Positions 1 to 5,783 of a stretch of 5,783 bases of DNA are shown piece after piece. The translations under genes and the position numbers were made by a program. The notes below the pieces were generated by a model. That model did no database searches, had not been told where the DNA came from, and worked only from the letters and a program-made list of their open reading frames with translations. The stretch's first letter is position 1; every line of letters starts with the position of its first letter. This DNA is from Flavobacteriales bacterium (GTDB taxonomy: Bacteria; Bacteroidota; Bacteroidia; Flavobacteriales; UBA7430), in the NCBI GenBank assembly GCA_024959975.1, contig JANXFM010000160.1:1-5783 (forward strand). Direction: 5' to 3'.

Positions 1-1
1 C

Positions 2-1321
2 GCTTCTACTGAAAATTCTTTAATGATTCGTCAGAATACACAATTCCCTAGCAACACAGAAAGTGTAAACATCCCTAAATTTCCAGCTGCTTACTATTTT
101 GATATTGACAACGACAATAAAAAAGATCTTATCGTTAGTCCTAATGGGAACAATGTTTCTCACAATTTTGAAAACATCTGGTTCTACAAAAATGGATCTG
201 TTACTGATGCTGCTAACTTTAGCCTGATTCAAAAAAATGTTTTACTTGATGATATGATCGAAGTAGGCTCAGGAGCCCACCCAATTTTATTTGACTACAA
301 TAACGACGGGTTAATGGATCTAATCGTGGCCAACTACGGCTACTACACAGAAGGGGGTAATTTTAATTCTCAACTTGCCTTGTACGAAAACACTGGAGAC
401 GCCAATAACCCAAAATTTGAGTGGATAACTGATGATTATGCAAATCTGGGAGCGCTAAATTTTGAAAACAATATTATCCCTGCTTTTGGAGATCTTGATG
501 ATGACGGAGATCAGGACATGTTGATTGGTGACTCGGATGGTAAACTTCATCTTTTGAATAATATTATTACAGATGGTGAATCTAATTTCTTTATCAATTC
601 TGTAAATTATTTTGACATTGATGTAGGGAGCTTCGCCAGCCCATGCCTGGCAGATCTTGACAGGGATAGTGACTTAGATTTGATTATAGGAACACGTCAG
701 GGGAATATAATTCACTACGAAAATCAGGGTAGTGCTTCAGAAGCAGACTTTGTACTTGCAAACGAACAACTCGGAAACATAAACCTTACAGATTCTGTTT
801 ACAATACTGCTTACACCACACCTATCGTAATCGATGGAGAAAATGGCTATGAGTTGTATGTGGGGACTGAAAAAGGTTCTGTTTATCATTACACCAATAT
901 TGATGACAATATCGATGGGGTCTTTGAAGAAGTTTCGGACTCACTTCTGCTCTACGCTAAGGGAATTCGAACAGCTCCACTTGTTTACGACCTTAATAAC
1001 GACGGGTGGAACGACATGTTACTGGGTGTGTACACCGGAGGCATTCACCTACTATGGGGATGCAACTATTCAGAAATTTCTACTTTAGAACCAACTGCTA
1101 ATCAGATTCGTGTTTACCCAAACCCAACAACAGGGCTTATTCACATTAATAGTCCGGAATTACTTTATACCGTTGAAGTTTACAATATTGAAGGCAAATT
1201 GAGTCATAAAGGTAAAGCGATGCAAACTACCGACCTTTCATATTTACAAAAAGGCTTCTATTTTATGCGACTTACAACCAAAACGGGGGAAATAATACAC
1301 TCAAAAATTTGCATTTATTAA
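2..1321 (+). CDS. Secreted FG-GAP/VCBS repeat protein with T9SS type A sorting domain (5' truncated)
   Basis: The reading frame is open from the first complete codon at position 2, so the ATG at 23 is probably an internal methionine and the true start and signal peptide lie upstream of the window. The visible 439 residues carry repeated acidic loops of the form DxDxDGxxD, typical of FG-GAP/VCBS beta-propeller blades and likely to bind calcium. They are encoded at about 101-130, 293-322, 491-520, 653-682 and 989-1018; a degenerate sixth blade at about 833 keeps only DGENG followed by YELYVG. Blade spacing is 52-66 codons. From about 1106 the protein ends in a type A sorting domain, seen as VYPNPTTG, then VEVYNIEGK, then LSYLQKGFYFMRL. 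By family knowledge this directs export through the T9SS and cleavage or attachment at the outer membrane. The ligand or substrate cannot be told from the sequence; adhesion or polysaccharide binding is possible. The family call is firm, the role is not. Confidence 0.9.
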   Translation, partial: ASTENSLMIRQNTQFPSNTESVNIPKFPAAYYFDIDNDNKKDLIVSPNGNNVSHNFENIWFYKNGSVTDAANFSLIQKNVLLDDMIEVGSGAHPILFDYNNDGLMDLIVANYGYYTEGGNFNSQLALYENTGDANNPKFEWITDDYANLGALNFENNIIPAFGDLDDDGDQDMLIGDSDGKLHLLNNIITDGESNFFINSVNYFDIDVGSFASPCLADLDRDSDLDLIIGTRQGNIIHYENQGSASEADFVLANEQLGNINLTDSVYNTAYTTPIVIDGENGYELYVGTEKGSVYHYTNIDDNIDGVFEEVSDSLLLYAKGIRTAPLVYDLNNDGWNDMLLGVYTGGIHLLWGCNYSEISTLEPTANQIRVYPNPTTGLIHINSPELLYTVEVYNIEGKLSHKGKAMQTTDLSYLQKGFYFMRLTTKTGEIIHSKICIY

Positions 1322-1324
1322 GCT

Positions 1325-1699
1325 ATGGATAAACCCATTCTTTACTTTGACGGAATATGTGTTTTGTGTAATAAATCGATCCGATTCATCATCAATCGAG
1401 ATAAAAACAAACATTTTAAAATTGGATTCCTTCAATCGGTCAAACAAAATAATAATTACGACTCCATCATCTTATTACACAACGGGACAGAATACACCCA
1501 CTCAACAGCAATCATTAAAAGTCTGATACTATTGGGAGGTATTTACAGATGTGCTATCCTACTTTTTATTTTCCCAAAAAAGCTAAGAGACTTAGCCTAT
1601 AAATTCATTGCTAAAAATCGTTACAAGTGGTTTGGCAAATACGATAGTTGCCCTATTTTACCTGAAGAATGGAGGGAAAGAATGATTGATAATGACTAA
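1325..1699 (+). CDS. DCC-family (DUF393) thiol-disulfide oxidoreductase-like protein
   Basis: This 124-residue protein is close to the usual length of DUF393/DCC proteins (YuxK-like). The N-terminal signature FDGICVLC places D9, G10, C12 and C15 in the family's DGxCxxC motif, which resembles a thioredoxin-type CxxC site. The second conserved block, RDLAYKFIAKNRYKWFG at residues 88-104, is also diagnostic. A hydrophobic stretch lies at about 67-83, but there is no signal peptide, so a cytoplasmic or membrane-associated location is likely. The biochemical role of the family is poorly established; oxidoreductase activity is inferred from the cysteine motif. The ATG follows the stop of the upstream FG-GAP gene by three bases with no Shine-Dalgarno sequence, which suggests co-transcription and possibly translational coupling. 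It is the last gene before a strong terminator. No truncation or frameshift is seen. Confidence 0.88.
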   Translation: MDKPILYFDGICVLCNKSIRFIINRDKNKHFKIGFLQSVKQNNNYDSIILLHNGTEYTHSTAIIKSLILLGGIYRCAILLFIFPKKLRDLAYKFIAKNRYKWFGKYDSCPILPEEWRERMIDND

Positions 1700-1740
1700 T
1701 CATGAATGTAGAATTGACAAACTGAAAACTAGTCATCATA

Positions 1741-1772
1741 AAAAAAGCCTGAGCAGTTGCCCAGGCTTTTTT
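1741..1772. terminator. Bidirectional Rho-independent terminator between convergent genes
   Basis: An A-tract followed by GCCTG (1741-1751) pairs with CAGGC followed by a T-tract (1762-1772). The 11-base-pair outer stem is continued by a short inner GC/GC pair around an AGTT loop after one mismatch. The stem carries A's on one side and T's on the other, so it reads as a terminator on both strands. It lies 41 bases after the DCC gene stop and 35 bases beyond the mdh stop, which fits shared use by the two convergent transcripts. Confidence 0.85.
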
Positions 1773-1807
1773 TATATCATCTCAAACGTTTCCGTCTTAA
1801 TTTATGT

Positions 1808-2746
1808 TTAGAACAAGTTCAGGTCGCTCAACAAACCGTTTGTTGCGCTTACACCTTTCGCAGACTCAGCTAATAAAGCCTTCTCGTCTTCATTTAAATC
1901 GATCTCAACGATTTTTTCGATACCATTTTTACCTAAAATAACCGGCACACCAATGGTAAGATCACTCAAACCATACTCACCTTCTAACAAAGCTGAACAA
2001 GGGAACATTTTCTTTTGATCACAAGCAATAGCCTGTACCATAGAAGAAACTGCTGCACCCGGCGCATACCAGGCAGAAGTACCCAACATACCTGTTAATG
2101 TAGCACCACCAACTTTCGTGTCAGCAGCTACCTGAGCCAATCTTTCTTCAGAAAGGAATTCCGTAACGCGAACACTATTTCTTGAAGCCAATCTTGTTAA
2201 AGGAAGCATTCCTTTATCACTGTGACCTCCGATTACCATACCATCTACATCGGATGCAGGACAACCTAAAGCTTCACTTAAACGATATTTAAAACGTGCA
2301 CTATCCAAAGCTCCACCCATACCGATAATTCTGTTTTTTGGAAGACCGGTAGCTTTGTGAGCTAAGTAAGTCATCGTATCCATAGGATTACTAACGATAA
2401 TTAAGATTACATTTGGAGAATGCTTAATCAGACTTTCAGAAACCATCTTCACGATTCCGGCATTAATACCAATCAACTCTTCACGAGTCATCCCCGGTTT
2501 CCTTGGAATACCACTAGTAATAACAGCAACATCACTTCCTGCAGTCTTAGAGTAGTCGTTTGTACTCCCTACAATTTTAGTATCAAAACCATTTAATGAT
2601 GCTGTTTGCATCAAATCCATGGCTTTACCCTCGGCATAATTTTCCTTAATATCAATCAATACAACTTCAGAAGCAAAATCTTTAATGGCAATGTACTCTG
2701 CACAACTTGCGCCAACTGCTCCAGCACCTACTACAGTAACTTTCAT
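1808..2746 (-). CDS. mdh: Malate dehydrogenase (NAD-dependent, LDH-like type)
   Basis: This complete 312-residue enzyme interconverts malate and oxaloacetate with NAD in the TCA cycle; it is cytoplasmic. The N-terminal Rossmann motif GAGAVGASCA (residues 7-16) and D32 at the end of the second strand indicate NAD rather than NADP. The active-site loop PRKPGMTR carries R82 at the position that is Gln in lactate dehydrogenases, which argues for malate specificity, and R88. NPMD (120-123), the LDSAR block with D148 and R151, and catalytic H175 in GGHSD complete the site. Length matches the LDH-like MDH group. Most relatives have GGHGD; here residue 176 is Ser, and N-terminal Asn10 is replaced by Ala, both of which I recall from flavobacterial enzymes. 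The gene is monocistronic: it converges on the DCC gene across a shared terminator and diverges from the P-domain gene. The ATG is chosen because it begins the conserved MKVTVVGAG start. Confidence 0.97.
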   Translation of the reverse strand: MKVTVVGAGAVGASCAEYIAIKDFASEVVLIDIKENYAEGKAMDLMQTASLNGFDTKIVGSTNDYSKTAGSDVAVITSGIPRKPGMTREELIGINAGIVKMVSESLIKHSPNVILIIVSNPMDTMTYLAHKATGLPKNRIIGMGGALDSARFKYRLSEALGCPASDVDGMVIGGHSDKGMLPLTRLASRNSVRVTEFLSEERLAQVAADTKVGGATLTGMLGTSAWYAPGAAVSSMVQAIACDQKKMFPCSALLEGEYGLSDLTIGVPVILGKNGIEKIVEIDLNEDEKALLAESAKGVSATNGLLSDLNLF

Positions 2747-2796
2747 CTTATCTAATTTAATGTTTTAAGTGTAAACCACTTTTCTAATAACAAGCG

Positions 2797-2804
2797 CAAA
2801 TTTA
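2797..2804 (-). promoter_or_regulatory. Predicted mdh promoter -7 element (TAAATTTG)
   Basis: Read on the minus strand this is TAAATTTG, a match to the Bacteroidota -7 consensus TAnnTTTG, 50 bases upstream of the mdh start. A clear -33 TTTG is not visible, so the call rests on the -7 match and position. The predicted transcript would have a leader of roughly 45 bases with no Shine-Dalgarno sequence. Confidence 0.45.
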
Positions 2805-2838
2805 AGATTTATTATTCCTACGAAAAAAATATAAAAAG

Positions 2839-2846
2839 TATATTTG
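2839..2846 (+). promoter_or_regulatory. Predicted promoter -7 element of P-domain gene A (TATATTTG)
   Basis: TATATTTG fits the Bacteroidota TAnnTTTG -7 consensus and lies 79 bases before the gene A start. The same element, as TACATTTG, sits at the aligned position in front of paralogue B, inside a gapless homologous leader; this conservation strengthens the call. No convincing -33 motif is seen. The mdh promoter lies about 35 bases away on the other strand, so the two could share regulators. Confidence 0.55.
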
Positions 2847-2899
2847 GAAAACTTTCCCTAATGATTAATAAATATGGTATTGTTTTTGCTAAAAATGCA

Positions 2900-2913
2900 T
2901 TGTTTTAAAACAA
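2900..2913. repeat. Perfect 14-base palindrome in the leader of gene A
   Basis: TTGTTTTAAAACAA is a perfect palindrome ending 12 bases before the gene A start codon, within the predicted 5' untranslated region. It lies in a stretch of about 20 bases that the otherwise alignable leader of paralogue B lacks. It could be an operator for a dimeric regulator or a weak AT hairpin. In AT-rich DNA it could also be chance. Confidence 0.4.
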
Positions 2914-2925
2914 AGTCGTCCTTCA

Positions 2926-4728
2926 ATGAAAAAGCATTTCCTTATTTTATTTTCTATTTTAGTTTGCGAAATTTCTATAGCTCAAAATGATTGTCAGGAA
3001 ATTATTCAACTTATTATCGAAACCTCAGAAGAAACTATAGAAGTTGATCCTGATACGGGTGAAAATATAGTATACTACGATTTATGTCCCGGAGAAACAT
3101 TAACGCTTGAAGCCGGTGCAGAATTTCCGGAAAACAACACAAACTACTTTCAATCTTTAGCCACAACAAGTTTTTCTTGGCGCATAGATGAAGGTCAAGA
3201 GAGTAACAATTCGAGCTTTTCACACACATTTAATGATGCAGGAGGTTATATCGTTTCCCTGCACGCAGAAGATGTTAATGGATGCATTACAACTGTGCCT
3301 GCGAAAGTTTTTGTACGTGTGAGCACCACACCAACCATTAACCTTAGTGTTACCCCATCTAAAATTTGCCCCGGAGTTGTTACCAATATTGGACCTGACA
3401 ACTCATCTGACCTTTTATTCTCAACAACAATTGAAGGTGGTAGTTGGGGATCTCAACCCTGCGAAGATGAATTCTCGGAGCCATTATATCTTCCCGATGG
3501 CACCGGTGCAGTCTACAGCACAGATATTACGCTAGCTTGTTTTGAAGAAGGTCAGATTCTTACCAATGTTAACGATCTCGTAAGCGTTGACATTAATATT
3601 GAACACTCATATACCGGTGATCTGGACATTTTACTTACCGCTCCCAACGGAGTGCAAGTACTTCTTTTTGATCAAGCAGGAGGTGGGTTATGGTTTGGCG
3701 AAGCTACGGATGACAATAGTAGTGAAACCTACCCAGGAGTAGGATTCGACTACGGATGGAGCATGAACCCCACTTACAACGGGACAATGGTTGATGGTAT
3801 TGCAGATAACACATCAACATCAAATAATGGCTTTGGAACTATCTTAAACTCAGACACCTATTTACCTATTGGTGACTTCAATAGTTTTATTGGAACACCA
3901 CTAAATGGAATATGGACTATTACTGTTATAGACTACTTAGAATTTGACAATGGTTGGATCTTCTCTTGGGGAATCAATATAAATGAAGATCTTGTTCCGG
4001 CTTCCTGGAGTTTTGACAACTACATCGTTGATGAATATTTCTTAGATGAACCAAGCATTATTTCAAATAATGACAGTTCAATAATCATAGAAACGGATCC
4101 GGGGATTCACAATTATAGCTATGAGGTTGTAGATAATTTTGGCTGTACATACAGTGAAGAAGTTACGATTACATCCACCCCTTACGTTATAGCCTATTTT
4201 GAAGCAAGCCAAGACGAGGTTATTTACACTAATGGGGTGGTACAATTCACTAATCTCTCTTCGCCTGACCCACAAACAAATTTAGTTTCTAACCATTGGA
4301 GCTTCGGAGATGGTCAATTTTCAACAGAAGAACAACCGGAACACAATTTCAACCAAATAGGAACCTACCCTGTTCAACTTACTGTAACTAATGAAATTGG
4401 ATGTACAGATTCCTATTTGAGTGAAATTGTTGCCGTAGACGATTACTTCATTTGGACACCTACAGCATTTACACCTAATGGTGATGGTATAAATGATATT
4501 TACAAACCCATATTCCACAACATCATTGAATCCAATTTCGAACTATTTATTTACGATAGTTGGGGTAAATTGGTTTATCAATCTAAAGACATTCATAGTG
4601 GATGGGATGGAATTCGTCAGGACAATAGTATTTCTGCTGAAATTGCAAAGTATTCATTCCTTATCCGGTTCAATACCCACCTAAATGTACTACAGGAAAA
4701 AACCGGTTCATTTGTTTTGTTAAAGTAA
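2926..4728 (+). CDS. Secreted PKD and P-domain protein with T9SS type B (gliding-associated) C-terminus; paralogue A
   Basis: This complete 600-residue protein starts with a signal peptide (residues 1-19, probable cleavage IA|Q). Next comes a PKD-like domain at about 50-132 (CPGETLTLEA, SFSW, GGYIVSLHAEDVNGC). A Cys-containing linker (148-205) leads into a proprotein-convertase P/Homo B domain to about 352, recognised by EHSYTGDLDILLTAPNG and NGIWTITVIDYLEFDNGW. An Ig/PKD-like segment spans about 356-416 and a clear PKD domain about 421-504 (HWSFGDG, GTYPVQLTVTNEIGC). The last 96 residues are the type B T9SS signal (TAFTPNGDGINDIY, YDSWGKLVYQ, GWDG, final VLLK). The protein should be exported by Sec, crossed over the outer membrane by the T9SS and kept at the surface or released. 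No protease or other catalytic domain is visible, so binding or adhesion is more likely than catalysis. PKD plus P-domain architectures of this kind are known in Bacteroidota. No Shine-Dalgarno sequence precedes the ATG. The start is supported by the signal peptide and by paralogue B. Confidence 0.92.
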   Translation: MKKHFLILFSILVCEISIAQNDCQEIIQLIIETSEETIEVDPDTGENIVYYDLCPGETLTLEAGAEFPENNTNYFQSLATTSFSWRIDEGQESNNSSFSHTFNDAGGYIVSLHAEDVNGCITTVPAKVFVRVSTTPTINLSVTPSKICPGVVTNIGPDNSSDLLFSTTIEGGSWGSQPCEDEFSEPLYLPDGTGAVYSTDITLACFEEGQILTNVNDLVSVDINIEHSYTGDLDILLTAPNGVQVLLFDQAGGGLWFGEATDDNSSETYPGVGFDYGWSMNPTYNGTMVDGIADNTSTSNNGFGTILNSDTYLPIGDFNSFIGTPLNGIWTITVIDYLEFDNGWIFSWGININEDLVPASWSFDNYIVDEYFLDEPSIISNNDSSIIIETDPGIHNYSYEVVDNFGCTYSEEVTITSTPYVIAYFEASQDEVIYTNGVVQFTNLSSPDPQTNLVSNHWSFGDGQFSTEEQPEHNFNQIGTYPVQLTVTNEIGCTDSYLSEIVAVDDYFIWTPTAFTPNGDGINDIYKPIFHNIIESNFELFIYDSWGKLVYQSKDIHSGWDGIRQDNSISAEIAKYSFLIRFNTHLNVLQEKTGSFVLLK

Positions 4729-4786
4729 AACTAAATGAAAAACACTTTTAGATAAAAAAACAAACTAACAATAAAAAATATATAAG

Positions 4787-4794
4787 TACATTTG
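4787..4794 (+). promoter_or_regulatory. Predicted promoter -7 element of P-domain gene B (TACATTTG)
   Basis: TACATTTG matches TAnnTTTG and lies 59 bases upstream of the gene B start. It aligns exactly with the predicted element of gene A, including flanking GTA and GG bases. The rest of the 125-base A-B spacer is A-rich and shows no convincing terminator, so B may be transcribed both from this promoter and by read-through from A. Confidence 0.55.
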
Positions 4795-4853
4795 GGAAGT
4801 TTTACCAATAGTCTGATAGACTTGGTGTTATTTTAACTCACACATACGCCCCC

Positions 4854-5783
4854 ATGAAAGAGTATTTTCTTGCTGTATTTTCTATTTTAGTTTCTGGAAT
4901 TTCTCTGGCTCAAAATGATTGTCAGGAAATTGTTCAGCTTATTCTCAGCACCTCAATAGAAGAAACCATAGAAACTAATCCTACAACAGGTGAAGTTATA
5001 ACATACTACGATATCTGTCCCGGAGAAACATTAACACTTGAAGCAAGTGCGCAATTCCCTGAAAACAACACAACTTACTTCCAATCCATTTCTAACACTA
5101 GTTTTTCATGGTATTTGGATGAAATACTTGAAAGTAATATTCAAAATTTCACATACACATTTGAAAATTCTGGGGGCTACATTATATCCCTTTATGCAGA
5201 AGATGTTAATGGTTGCCCTACAGCTGGCCCTGTTAATGTATTTGTACGTGTAGGAGGTGGAGCTACGATTAACCCTAGTGTAGAACCATCTTCAGTTTGC
5301 CCCGGACTTGTTGCCAGTATCGGTCCTGACTCCTCATCTGACCTTTTATTCTCAACAGCAATTGAAGGTGGTAGCTGGGAATCTACTCCCTGCGAAGATG
5401 AATTCTCAGAGCCACTATCTCTACCTGATGGTAGTGGAGTTACTTACAATACTGAAATTGTTTTAGCTTGTTTTGGAGAAGGTCAGTTACTTACCAATGT
5501 TAACGACATCATAAGCGTTGATATTAATATGGAACATTCCTATATGGGCGATTTAGACATTTACCTTACTGCGCCAAACGGGATTCAGATTACTCTTTTT
5601 GAACAAGCAGGTGGACCTACCTGGTTTGGAGAAGCTACAGATAACGATTCTAACCCAGATAACCCAGGAGTAGGATACGACTACGGATGGTCAATGAACC
5701 CTACCTACAATGGAACGATAGCAGATGGTACTATAGATAACACATCATTATCAAGTAATGGCACCGGGTATATCTTAAACTCA
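4854..5783 (+). CDS. Secreted PKD and P-domain protein, paralogue B (3' truncated by window)
   Basis: The frame from this ATG is open for 310 codons to the window end, with no stop, so the gene continues outside. It begins with a signal peptide, roughly residues 1-19 with cleavage before QNDCQ; its n-region has one Lys followed by Glu, weaker than A's two lysines. A PKD-like domain follows at about 51-133 (CPGETLTLEA, GGYIISLYAEDVNGC). The P domain then opens with EHSYMGDLDIYLTAPNG and FEQAGG; its last part is cut off. Cysteines 23, 55, 121, 149, 180 and 206 match those of A at 23, 54, 120, 148, 179 and 205, consistent with conserved disulfides in an extracytoplasmic protein. By homology, a further 290 or so residues with PKD and a T9SS type B C-terminus are expected, but this is inference. 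The role is presumably that of A with altered surface residues. The bases before the ATG (CGCCCCC) hold no Shine-Dalgarno sequence. Confidence 0.9.
   Translation, partial: MKEYFLAVFSILVSGISLAQNDCQEIVQLILSTSIEETIETNPTTGEVITYYDICPGETLTLEASAQFPENNTTYFQSISNTSFSWYLDEILESNIQNFTYTFENSGGYIISLYAEDVNGCPTAGPVNVFVRVGGGATINPSVEPSSVCPGLVASIGPDSSSDLLFSTAIEGGSWESTPCEDEFSEPLSLPDGSGVTYNTEIVLACFGEGQLLTNVNDIISVDINMEHSYMGDLDIYLTAPNGIQITLFEQAGGPTWFGEATDNDSNPDNPGVGYDYGWSMNPTYNGTIADGTIDNTSLSSNGTGYILNS

Larger units (their letters stand above)
2821..3852 (+). repeat. Tandem gene duplication, unit 1 (leader plus 5' half of gene A)
   Basis: This segment is homologous to 4769-5783. In the leader the alignment is gapless from 2821 to about 2887; 33 of 50 bases match by hand count over 2838-2887. 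After that unit 1 has 20 extra bases before its ATG. In the coding part 218 of 309 residues are identical, with one missing residue relative to unit 2 near position 35. The true right end is unknown because unit 2 runs off the window. Confidence 0.9.
4769..5783 (+). repeat. Tandem gene duplication, unit 2 (leader plus 5' part of gene B, runs off window)
   Basis: This is the second copy of the segment at 2821-3852. Its promoter-containing leader aligns without gaps to about 4835, 18 bases before the gene B start, and the coding homology continues to the last base of the window. Divergence at about 29% of residues means the duplication is not recent, although the copies remain almost colinear. 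Confidence 0.9.

Noticed and set aside
23..25. ATG as the start of the FG-GAP gene
   Set aside because: The frame is open upstream to the window edge, no signal peptide follows this ATG, and a T9SS cargo needs one; the gene is most likely cut by the window.
1693..1737. Inverted repeat ATGACTA/TAGTCAT around the end of the DCC gene
   Set aside because: Seven-base arms with a loop of about 31 bases overlapping a stop codon; too weak to call beside the strong terminator immediately downstream.
2965..2967. Cys14 of protein A as a lipoprotein cysteine
   Set aside because: The residue before it is Val, which does not fit a lipobox, and paralogue B has Ser at this position; an ordinary signal peptide fits both.
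3035..4518. Several short open frames on both strands inside gene A
   Set aside because: None has a recognisable motif; all overlap the well-supported P-domain gene and look like shadows.
4731..4751. CTAAA/TTTAG hairpin after gene A as a terminator
   Set aside because: The stem is only five mostly A-T pairs and no T-tract follows it on the plus strand.
5038..5253. Short plus-strand open frame within gene B
   Set aside because: It lies in another frame of gene B, whose own frame is supported by protein-level conservation with gene A.
1..5783. Mobile element, CRISPR array, tRNA/rRNA, toxin-antitoxin or defence genes
   Set aside because: No transposase, regular short repeats, RNA gene structure or defence-type protein was seen on either strand.

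Overview
The window looks like chromosomal DNA from a member of the Bacteroidota, most likely a flavobacterium-like lineage (Flavobacteriales). Four things point there. A type A and a type B C-terminal sorting domain of the type IX secretion system (T9SS) both occur. The malate dehydrogenase has a sequence type I recall from flavobacteria. The predicted promoters fit the Bacteroidota -7 element TAnnTTTG. Recognisable Shine-Dalgarno sequences are absent, and the base composition is AT-rich.

Layout, left to right. (1) Positions 2-1321 (+) hold the 3' part of a secreted FG-GAP/VCBS repeat protein that ends in a T9SS type A sorting domain; its start lies outside the window. (2) Three bases later, 1325-1699 (+) encodes a small DCC-family (DUF393) protein with a DGxCxxC motif. 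(3) A bidirectional hairpin terminator at 1741-1772 separates this pair from the convergent gene. (4) Positions 1808-2746 (-) encode a complete NAD-type malate dehydrogenase (mdh). (5) A 179-base divergent intergenic region holds predicted promoters for mdh and for the next gene. (6) Positions 2926-4728 (+) encode a complete 600-residue secreted protein with PKD-like, proprotein-convertase P and PKD domains and a T9SS type B (gliding-motility-associated) C-terminus. (7) After a 125-base spacer with its own predicted promoter, 4854 to the window end (+) is the first 310 codons of a tandem paralogue of gene 6.

The two paralogues (called A and B below) are the most notable part. By hand alignment 218 of 309 aligned residues are identical (about 71%), with one single-residue gap. 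Six cysteines are conserved in register, and the homology runs upstream through the promoter. The duplicated unit therefore includes its regulatory leader; A's leader carries 20 extra bases that contain a perfect 14-base palindrome.

Functionally, the window combines one central-metabolism gene (TCA-cycle malate/oxaloacetate interconversion) with three predicted surface or secreted T9SS cargo proteins and a small thiol-motif protein. I see no mobile element, RNA gene, CRISPR array or defence system. The protein families are all known ones; the interest lies in the paralogue array and its duplicated leader rather than in a new system.
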